Below are positions 55,719-64,000 of a stretch of DNA of 64,000 nucleotides, one piece after another. Numbering within the stretch: position 1 is the stretch's first letter; each line of letters opens with the position of its first letter. Both the position numbers and the translations under genes were made by a program. Source of the DNA: Acanthochlamys bracteata (lineage: Eukaryota; Streptophyta; Magnoliopsida; Pandanales; Velloziaceae); NCBI GenBank assembly GCA_019914995.1, contig CM034129.1:2245725-2309724 (forward strand). Direction: 5' to 3'. The notes below the pieces were generated by a model that ran no database searches, had not been told where the DNA came from, and saw nothing but the letters and a program-made list of their open reading frames with translations.

Positions 55719-57503
55719 CCACGCTAACCTCCGTCTTTGTTCCGATTTTTTTCTTATTTCTATATCAGCATTCGATTGTTCCTTCCCAAATTCTTCTCTC
55801 CGCAGATCGATGAATTCGAATCAGAAGACAATCAAAGTACCGATTGTTGTTGAAGAGAGAGAATAGAAAGAAAGGGATCTGTGTGTGTGTTCCGATATTT
55901 TCCTTGATCTTTGATTCCCGTTTCAATTTCTCTCTCTTTCCCCTCGTTATCGTGGCCGGGAAAGAGAACGTAGAAAACAATAAATTAAAATAAAAACGGG
56001 GAGCGATTAGGAAGCGGGGAGAGGAAAACAGGGAGCGATTAGATTTGGAGCGACAGATAATTATTTAATCCGCTTTTTAAAAAATTTCATTAATTGTTAA
56101 TAAGATTTTCGTATATATATATGTTTTTAAATTAGTTTGTTTTCCGCTGATTTGATTTCGAAGAATTAGTAATTAATAAATAAAAAGAAAGCACGGTCAG
56201 GAAGGGTGTGACCGTTTGACAGGTTGGTGTGAGAGAGATGATCGGGTAGATGACGGGAAATGCCAGTTACTTGAGTTCTAATCATGAGAGACGGCTGGGT
56301 TGTCGGTTTTTCAAGTTCGAGGAAGCGACTTTTTTTTACCTTAACTTAGATTGATTTCTATTCCTGCAGTGACTGCTTTACAAAATTATTGTTAAATATT
56401 AAATAAAATAAATTTGTAGAAGATATTGTTTATATTAATAAAATTGTAACTATTTTGTTTTGAATTAGTTAAAAATGGCTGCTGCAATTACGATGAACAG
56501 GTCCTGTAGTAGCGACAAACTTCTACTTTATTGACACCTGGAATTCAACTTTCAAATACTACTTTGTCTATAATAGTTAACTCACCAAACCTCCGAACAG
56601 AAGAAAAAATAAGCTAACCTGGAGCTCTATTCATTGACTCGTTTAATAAAAGCCTTTGAGTTTGTTTGAAATTGTATTTTTTAACTGTGTATTTTAACTT
56701 TTAATTATATATTTTTTAATATATTTTATAAATATTTAAAAAATTCATTTAAAAATTTAGAATAAATATAAAAAAATTTACGTAATAAATTTTTTATTAT
56801 ATATTTATATTATTTTTTAAAATAAAAATACTAATTTTAGAAAATTTTTATATTATAAGTATTTTCAAATGCCCACTAATATGGGAGCCAAGTCAATTAC
56901 GCATTTGCAGATTTTTGATATCATCTGTAGCTCACGTTGAACTCACTTAGATTTTATTTTGTGCCTGATTGTTACTACCTGAGACTGAGAGGATTCTAAA
57001 CACGAAGTGTTCAAATATCGCCCAAAGTCCACGACTACTAACTGTTCCGGTTTTATAGTTGGATGATCTACGCGCTTGCCCCGATTGTAGTAGTTGAAGG
57101 TGACAGTCTATCTACGAGACAACAACCATTACATTCCCGTGCCTTTTTTCGGAAAGCATCCGATGCATTGTCATTAATCTATCTACGGTGAAGAGCAAAT
57201 CAAAGTGCTTGGTCGACACGTTCCGAATCCCTCTAATCAACAGCAGATTACTCGATTTCAGTTCCCAGCTCCTGTAATGGGGTTCAAAGCAAAATCAAGG
57301 GGTTTATATAAATTAAAACAAATAGTAGAGGACTGAAAACTCATTAGATGAAAAGGAAAATAAAGTGTTTACATAACTAACAAATAAGTATTAAAGGCCC
57401 GAATATGTAAAATCCATTTAGCTCAGAATCTGCAACCCGTTCGGCTTCGCGGGGCAATTTCCCTCCGCCGCGACTACACTCAATCCTTTACCGACGGCAA
57501 GCA
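55719..57503. other. BSL2 5' leader/promoter and spacer
   Basis: BSL2 (minus) leader extends to about 55990 and is purine-rich on the minus-strand leader side (GAGAGAGAAA on this strand's complement). 56090-57500 is AT-rich with a MITE-like element (separate entry). From about 57400 the sequence becomes GC-richer (TTCGGCTTCGCGGGGC), probably the former promoter of the decayed TatD gene that follows. Confidence 0.45.
56650..56876. mobile_element. Worn MITE-like element
   Basis: About 227 bases. The left end GAGTTTGTTTGAAATTG and the right end (reverse complement GGGCATTTGAAAATAC) are imperfect inverted repeats of the (G)GG-GTTTG-type ends seen in the other three MITEs. The body has the same AT-rich word set (TTTTAATATATTTTATAA, TATTTAAAAA). 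Target duplication not clear. Confidence 0.5.
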
Positions 57504-60500
57504 ATGTCTTCCACTAGTAAATTGATCGGCGAGTTTTCAACCAAACTCTTGCTCTTCTTGTATTTCCAATTTTTTAATTCATTGTTGTTGCTATAAATCA
57601 ACGGATCAGTTTGCACTCTCAACCTTTTTCCTGAACTACTCCACAGATATTGCATCAATCGCACTGGCAACTCCAATTTCATCCCATTGATTAATTCAAA
57701 CATTTCTATTATAAAATTTTGTTCAAGGGTATCTCCAACGGGAAGCATTATCATGCAACTGATAAATCCTCTGTCCTCGCTCGCGCGTGGAATGCCAGAG
57801 TTGATACGGTGATTGTAAGATTACGGGTGGATCGCTGGAAGAATCAAGGGAGGCGTTGGCAATAGCAGAGATGGATGGTATGGTCGTTATTCGCCTCGAC
57901 TGTGTCTTTTGTGAAATGTCTCACTAGGTTTGTAGTTATCTAGATGGTACTTTTGTCTTCCTGTAGTGTGAGTTTGATTTAATTCACAAATAGGTTCATT
58001 CAGTTTTTTAAGCACTTTAGTTAAACTGTAGGCAATGTTTTGCATGAATGATTCCTCTTATTTTTGTTTGTACTTTGTTGGTATCAGTCCATTTGATGTA
58101 GTGCATGTGGTGTATTTTGCTTGAAACTTTCTCTTGCAGGAAGGTTGTTCTGCACAGTTGGTGTGCATCCTACAAGATGCAAGGTGATTAGACTGGCAGA
58201 TTGATAGACGAGGAGCCTGTTTGGCTAGCTTTTTGGCTATATCATGAGATTATTTGATGTTCTGTCAATCTAGGAGTTCAAAGAGAATGGTGATCCAGAG
58301 CAGCATTTTTGGGATCTGGAGAAACTAGCCATGCAGGCATTTGAAAAAGAAAAGATGAGTCTGATGCTTGATTATGCAGGAATTGGTTCAATGACAAGAG
58401 TACCCTTAGTATAAGGAAGGTTTTGCAGTTTTCCATGCAATGATGTTCCACTATCCTTTCGGTTTGGTACTGAAGTTGTCTCTCCTTTCCTAGATTGCTC
58501 CCTACCCTTTTTCATTTGGTACTTAAGTGAGAGCTAAAAGTTAAGGTTGACATGGGTGCCAAAAATTTCTCCGACTGATTCTGAGTTATCAAGATTCAGG
58601 TACAGTTACTTTCAAGGCTGAATCTTATTATGGTTTGCTTTATTAATGAAACTGAACTTAAAATATGCGCACGCAGTTTTACAAATAAACTTGAAGAAGA
58701 TAATCTACCAGTGTACAAACTTGATATTTCCGTGTACTATACTATGAGCCAACTATTAAGCAAGAAATAGTGCTTCTAAGAGCAGCGGGTAGCACACTAC
58801 TGATCCAGGTCTTTTTGAATGACTATTATGCTTTTCTTTTTCTTTTTATTAAATAATAATAATAATAAAGAAGGTTTTGTGTCGTTTGATGTGTTCTGTA
58901 GGTGGTTGCAATTTGGTGGACTGGACTATGACAGGCTTCAAATTTGCCACCCTGAAACTCAAAGGAAGTATCCTTTCTCTCCTCTCTTTCAATTTGCCTG
59001 TTTGTGGATCAAATGATATTGTATCTACAGGTTTATCATGTGTAGTAGACTGTTGAATTTACAAAGTAGCCATTCTTATGGCCCTCATACTTGTCATTTC
59101 TATCCTGTAAGGTTCATAACTGTAGGAGCTGTGTTTATACCTTCTGTGATATTCATCGGAATTTTTCAATAGCATGGCTGGTTCCTTTTCAATTCCTAGA
59201 TAAATTCAGTAATGAATCTAGGTAGTGATTTCTGAATTTAGTGGAATTAATGGAAGAATTACTTTATTTCTGAAAGGATTGTTATTCCTCCAATTTTTCT
59301 TCTGTTTTGCTTATTGAAATAATCAGTATTATATGTAGTTTAACATCCTAAAACATTCTGATGATTATTGGAGGCCGGATAGATTTGGTAATTCGTGCTT
59401 GCTCAGGAGTTATCTCTGGAGTTGCCCTTCCATTTACTGGTAGTGCAGAAGATCACGAGAAACTTTTAGCATTTGAGAATCTTTTCATAGGTAAAGAATT
59501 CACGCTTCTGTTTTATGTTAAAACAAGTCTTGGTGAAGTAATGTTAGCAAAAGAATTCCCAGTAGCAGTGAAGATAGTCTTAAATAGTCTTAAAAGTAAA
59601 GATAGAACTAATATGTGCCTTAACATGGTTGAATGCTTCTTGAACTACTGTTTGACTTGCTCTTCCAGGGGGCATTCCAGGTTTCAAAAATTTTACTTTT
59701 TCTAATGAATTGGAATTACGAAACTAGATTCCTTTCTTGTTTGTGATTGCCACTTATGATTTGGATAGAAGGCTATCAAAGTTTTGGTTTCCCACCGATA
59801 AATATTTCTCTAATGGTGTTCTGATGATTCGGCTAGACAGGAAACATTGGTTATCTTTTATGACAAGTGAAAATCTTGTTGTTATGAAAAACATTCCCAT
59901 TGGAAGAATGTTGGTAGAGACAGGCTCCCCATATTGTGAGATGAAGAATATTGATGCTGCAATGCAGTTTGTGAAATGAACTTGGCCTTCAAATTAAAAG
60001 GACAAACATCACCCAGAATATATTAATAGAAGGTCGAAATGAGCCTTGTCTTACGAGGTACTTAAAGCTCCCTTCTTGCTGTTTATTTTGGCCTTATGTT
60101 GTTCTCTTGTTACTTCAAATGTTCATCTAGTGCATGAAATTAGTGTTGGTAACAAGTTGATCTAATTCTGAACCTTTTTTTCCTCTTATTGCTTAGCACA
60201 CTCTAGTTTAACTACAGATACTAGCCATTGTAGTTGTGGCTGTTACATTTGTATTTCCCCTTTCTTAGCCAAAACACTATCTCCACATGTATCTGTAATA
60301 GCAGGACACTAGACTTTCATTTGGTCAATCATTGATTGCAAAAAACAAGGAGTGAACTTTACTTTGATACAAGTTTGAAGTCGGACTTGGATCTTTTCTC
60401 AGACTGTTTCATTTCTTTAAAACATTCAAGTCATTAACATTATTATTGCCATCATAGGCAAGTCCTTGAAGTAGCTGCTGGATGAAAAATGTCAGAAACC

Positions 60501-60845
60501 TTGACTAACTGAGTAAAACCCTGTACGGTACCTGCAAGTAAATTATCCTGCTAATAGATATCTCTTCTGCAACTCTTATTTTATGTTTGTTTTTTCCTGG
60601 TTCATGTTTCAAACTTGCACGCAGAGTTTGATCAATCATAAGAAAAGGTAGGATATTAGTTCGTTATTAACACTTTGTATCCATAAGTCGTCATAGACTA
60701 TGTATAGATGACAGATTTGTTTGTAGTAGTCAGACAGTTGTTGCCCACCTTTTCATTTAGATTATTGTTTCAAGAACGTTGTTTAGCAGGGTCTTCTTCC
60801 CTCGCAACTGGATTCAGCAGCTACTGCCATTATTGAAAGTTGTTG
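57504..60845 (+). pseudogene. Decayed TatD-type deoxyribonuclease gene
   Basis: Still laid out like a multi-exon gene, but broken throughout. A possible start is at 57504. About 57723-57872 reads FKGISNGKHYHATD and ARAWNARVD, then ITGGSLEESREALAIAEMDG with five extra bases (GTAAG) at 57815-57819 breaking the frame. 58139-58182 reads GRLFCTVGVHPTRCK. 58274-58354 reads EFKENGDPEQHFWDLEKLAM. About 58903-58970 reads VVAI, a frame change, then GLDYDRLQICHPETQRKY. 59411-59491 reads GVALPFTGSAEDHEKLLAFENLFIG. 59880-59976 reads VVMKNIPIGRMLVETGSPYCEMK and stops at 59977. NILIEGRNEPCLTR lies near 60015-60057 in another frame, VLEVAAG near 60461, and VFFPR with LDSAATAI, frame-shifted, near 60791-60830. 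The exon with the FLHMR-type region is not found. The active-site text HSFTGS has become LPFTGS and ETDSPY has become ETGSPY. Nonfunctional as a nuclease. Confidence 0.85.
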
Positions 60846-61467
60846 CGTCTGCGTTATTTTCAGAGAAGAGCAAGGCATACCACAAGACTCTGAAATTTCC
60901 CACAACACCAAAGCAACTAGTCAGTGATTAGTAATCAGCAAATTTGTATGATCAGTGCTCTCTTTCTCATGTATATACTCAGGAAGGCACTCTATCATTT
61001 GTTTAAAAATTTTTAGAGTTGCTCTCACTCTAGAAACTTGATTTTTGGACTATTGATTGCATTAGCTTTGCCATTTTGTTTAAAAAGAGTTCAGTATCCT
61101 TTCAGTTCTGTTTTTTCGGGTAGTAGTTTGTTTAGTAGTTGATCCGCTGATAATTGAGACTTCAGAGGTTTCATTTTTCACTGATAAAGAAGTAAAAGTT
61201 CCTACTGAGAAATACTTGCTACTATGAAGCATTATATAGGCATGCGTTCACCCTATAAATTACTGTAGAGTTACAACCATCTGAAAGAAGATGATATTGT
61301 ATAAATGCTGATTGCAACTTTAGTTTCGCATACAGCACCAACATATCATTGTAGCAGAGCAGAGAATTCATATCTGGTAAGAAAACTGCATTGGTCATTG
61401 ATCAACTACAAAGATGCAACATTTCTCTTTTCCCCTCTTTGATTTCTTATCTCTCGCGTCTTCTGTA
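60846..61467. other. Spacer between TatD pseudogene and CP33
   Basis: Contains the CP33 3' UTR (minus strand, approaching 61468) and former 3' sequence of the TatD gene. No ORF supported. Confidence 0.4.
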
Positions 61468-62734
61468 TTATGCGCTCGTTAGTAGCTCGGACTCAGACTG
61501 GTACTCCCTGCTGCCGGTTTCCTCACCTGTGTCAGGTGTCACCGGCGTAGGAGAAGTTGCTTGAGATCTCGCTTGTGCGGGATTTAGCCGCAGTGGCCTT
61601 CCTGCAATCTCCTGAGCAAGACAGAAAGAAGGCCGATTAGCTTACAATCATCTAGCTCAGCACTGTGGTCGTTAAGTTTTAACTCTTACCACTCCGTTCA
61701 TCGACTCCATGGCAGCTTGGGCATCTTCTGCAGAAGCAAAGGATACAAACCCGTATCCACGAGACCTGCCAGAGTCACGATCGTAGATCACCTTCGCACC
61801 GAGCACTCCATTCTGCGTTGCGAAAGCTTCCTTGAGCGACTCAGAGGTTACCGTCCATCCGAGATTGCCTACGTAGATTTTATGTGGACTGTCGACATAA
61901 TTACGAGAGCTAGCCCTCGCTCTTGGTCCAACCACTTCTCGCTCGCCACCTCTAGGTACTTCTGGGAAGTTCACCTTCACCGTCCTCCCACCTACTTGCT
62001 GCAAAACCAAAAAAATCAGAACATCACAATTGGCTTGTTGTACTCCGTAAGTTACCAAAGCAATGCAATGGAAGACTGGATTTTGGTTGGTTTTACTACT
62101 TACTGCACCATCGAACATACGGATAGCTTCTTCGGCATCAGCAGCAGTAGCCATGGTGACGAAGGCGAAGCCGCGGCTACGGTCAGTAACCCGGTCGTAG
62201 ACAATCTTTAAAGGAGATCATTCAATGTCTTATCAATTTCATTCATAATTCTGATAGAAGAATGAAAAGAAACGACAGATATACCTCAACAGAGTCGACA
62301 GTGCCGGCTTCACCGAAGACTTCAGCGAGATGAGCGGGAGTCATGGAGTAAGGAAGATTACCAACATAAAGTCTTCCTTCTTCTCCTTGCTGTATTGAGA
62401 TACTAGAACTCGTCTTTACTTCTTCATCTTCGCCACCTTCCTGCTCTTCTTCATATTCTTCTTCTTCCTCTTCTTCTTCTTCTGCTGTTCTTATTGCTTC
62501 TAATTCATCCTTGTCATCGTAAGAGAAGGCACAAAGAAACCGGCGACGGAGAGAAGATTGAAGGTATGGAATTGGAGTTATAGAAGAAGATAGTGGGTTG
62601 AAACACACAGGCTTTTTTGCTTCAAGGGAATAGGCCGAGATGTGTTGAACTCGAGCTTCGTTGAATGAGAACAGAACACGAGTGTTAGCTGTTGCCCGGA
62701 GTGTTCCTGAAGGCAAAACAACAGCAGCAGCCAT
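61468..62734 (-). CDS. CP33: Chloroplast RNA-binding protein CP33
   Basis: Stromal ribonucleoprotein with two RRMs that binds and stabilises chloroplast mRNAs. Minus exons: 62734-62285, 62205-62104, 61998-61690, 61611-61468; 334 aa, phases close (Arabidopsis about 329). Residues 1 to about 70 form a Ser/Arg-rich transit peptide. An acidic stretch (Glu-rich, EEEEEEEEEYEEEQEGGEDEE) follows. RRM1 begins RLYVGNLPYSMTPAHLAEVF with RNP1 RSRGFAFVTM; RRM2 has KIYVGNLGWTVTSESL and RNP1 RSRGYGFVSF. The protein ends with a short Ser/Thr/Glu-rich tail. An in-frame ATG 33 bases upstream (62767) exists; I chose 62734 because MAAAVV- is a typical transit-peptide start. Divergent from the GCK gene. Confidence 0.93.
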
Positions 62735-63031
62735 GTCTCTGTTTCTTGTTTCACATATAGAGAACATTGGTCTCTCTTATCCATAGGATATAAATAAACT
62801 GACACTAACCTCTCTAATTCTGTGAGTTAACTCTTACGGGCCTGGCTTGGTATTGGGCCTGCTAGCCCATTAATGGGTTTAGGGTTCTCGTCAAAGCTGG
62901 TAGTCTAAGCTTGATTTACAAGCTTAGACTATAGCAGCAACAACAAAAAAAGAAAACAAAGCATTCAACTTCAATTTATAAGTTATAACCAATTTCCATT
63001 ACCGGAATTCTCACCGGTGGCGATCCAAACA
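62735..63031. promoter_or_regulatory. Bidirectional promoter between CP33 (-) and the GCK gene (+)
   Basis: Only 297 bases separate the two ATGs. The centre (62838-62890) holds GGGCCTGG, TTGGGCCT and TAGCCCAT, which are site II-type TGGGCC words, next to a telo-box-like GGGTTTAGGGTT. This combination is known from promoters of plant genes for growth and organelle biogenesis. Shared control is an inference. Confidence 0.65.
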
Positions 63032-63559
63032 ATGTCTTCTTTTCCGTCTCCAACAGAATCCCAATCAATTGAAACCCTAGATAAGAATGAATCAATCGAT
63101 CGAGGAGCTCAACAATCGAACGGTGGTCATCCGCCGTCCACGGCGGCTGCAGGGGAGGCGGTAGAGAAACGAGAGAAAGGAGAAGGAGAAGAGGAAGAAG
63201 AAGAAGAAGGAGAGACGGAGTGCGGGTTCTGTTTGTTCATGAAGAGCGGAGGTTGTAAGGATCCGTTTGTAGCTTGGGAGAAGTGTGTCGAAGAAGCAGA
63301 GAAGACAGGTGAGGATGTTGTTGATAAATGCTTCGAGGTTACTTCGCTTCTGAAGAAGTGTATGGATGCCCATGCTGATTACTACTCTCCGATTCTTCGC
63401 GCCGAAGAAGCTGTTGCCGAAGCTGCTGCGGAAGCTGCTGCCGCTGCGGAATCCTCTAATGCTGAATCATCTGCTGCAAAGCCGGAGAATCAGGGTCCGA
63501 AGGAGACCAAAGTGGAGATTGTCGTGGTAGAGAACGAGCCTGAGAACAATCAGAACTGA
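63032..63559 (+). CDS. GCK domain-containing protein
   Basis: Small single-exon protein of 175 aa and unknown biochemical role. Residues 1-60 are low-complexity and end in a Glu-rich run. The GCK domain (about 65-125) starts ECGFCLFMKSGGCKDPFVAW and continues with EKCVEEAEK, DKCFEVTSLLKKCMDAH and YYSPI. Its spaced Cys residues (CxxC, then single Cys) are the domain signature. An Ala/Glu-rich tail follows. The ATG at 63032 is the first in frame after an upstream GTG. Cys pairs of this spacing suggest a helical hairpin as in CHCH-like mitochondrial proteins; that is only a resemblance. I cannot name the gene. Confidence 0.85.
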   Translation: MSSFPSPTESQSIETLDKNESIDRGAQQSNGGHPPSTAAAGEAVEKREKGEGEEEEEEEGETECGFCLFMKSGGCKDPFVAWEKCVEEAEKTGEDVVDKCFEVTSLLKKCMDAHADYYSPILRAEEAVAEAAAEAAAAAESSNAESSAAKPENQGPKETKVEIVVVENEPENNQN

Positions 63560-64000
63560 GAAGGTTGTCTTGTCTCTTAATTTTTTATTTATTTTTTATT
63601 TTTTTGTCTCTAAGTTTTTGATATAGTTGGCGATAATGGATCATTGATTTTTTCTTGTATTCTGTTTCATAATTAATTTGGATACAGAGAGTGAGATTAA
63701 GTTGTGCAACTTTGAGATCTCTGGTTATTTTTGAAGTTTTAAGTAAATGCATTACACAGTGATTCTTTTTTGACTGTGTCTTGCAACTTCGTCCAAGAAT
63801 GGACGTGAGTACTTTTGAGAAAGTTAATTTGGATAAGGAATTGCTTTGTCTGAAATACTGTTTATTAGTAATAGTAGAGTAGTTTATTGTTATTAAGCTT
63901 TCGTCATATTATGGCTTGTAATTTTCTCCAGCAAAATGTGTTTTTATTCGTAATCAAGGGCAAAACCTCAGTTATGCCTCTTCAGGAAAAAAAAAGTTTC
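63560..64000 (+). other. 3' UTR of the GCK gene and downstream DNA
   Basis: T-rich sequence after the stop (TTTTTTATTTATTTTTTA), as in plant 3' UTRs. Nothing else is supported to the window end. Confidence 0.45.

Noticed and set aside
57488..57754. 88-codon minus-strand ORF
   Set aside because: Antisense to the first part of the TatD pseudogene; explained by that strand.
62243..62767. Earlier CP33 start at 62767
   Set aside because: In frame, but the second Met begins a more typical transit peptide; the upstream 11 codons are more likely leader. Kept only as an alternative.

Overview
This is nuclear DNA of a flowering plant, almost certainly a eudicot. The genes have many short introns with GT-AG borders and AT-rich interiors. 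They encode plant-specific families (EIN2, BSL2-type phosphatase, plant CNGC, KEA3, SnRK1 kinase, SYP12 syntaxin, CP33, GCK-domain protein) separated by AT-rich DNA with small inverted-repeat elements. I cannot name the species. No bacterial, organellar or viral block was seen.

Layout: 1-3249, 3' part of CUL4 (+). 3890-4540, a GC-rich, frameshifted, truncated copy of a plant FAD-dependent oxidoreductase gene. 5730-12306, a CNGC5/6/9-type cyclic-nucleotide-gated channel (+) with a uORF. 12307-16700, a gene-poor stretch with a decayed coding-like fragment (-), an isolated promoter-like motif cluster and a direct duplication, one copy of which carries an 807-bp inverted-repeat insertion. 17985-26088, EIN2 (+). 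27127-35911, KEA3 (-). 37467-41789, SnRK1 alpha kinase (+). 44339-45235, an uninterrupted SYP121-like syntaxin (+). 46513-55718, BSL2/BSL3-type Kelch phosphatase (-, 20 coding exons). 57504-60845, a decayed TatD-type nuclease gene (+). 61468-62734, chloroplast RNA-binding protein CP33 (-). 63032-63559, a GCK-domain protein (+).

I rebuilt the coding exons of every intact gene by hand from splice borders and conserved protein sequence. The reading frame closes across all exons of each gene: CUL4 355 visible aa, CNGC 730, EIN2 1265, KEA3 812, SnRK1 alpha 514, SYP12 298, BSL2 1035, CP33 334, GCK 175.

The genes do not form a pathway cluster. Ethylene (EIN2), brassinosteroid (BSL2), energy (SnRK1), ubiquitin (CUL4) and chloroplast (KEA3, CP33) functions lie together as ordinary plant neighbours. 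I found no undescribed multi-gene system. The most informative signals are the two pseudogenes, the nested insertion in a duplicated block, a GC-AG intron in the kinase, altered NRAMP signature residues in EIN2, a duplicated leader splice donor, and a set of short inverted-repeat elements in and between genes.
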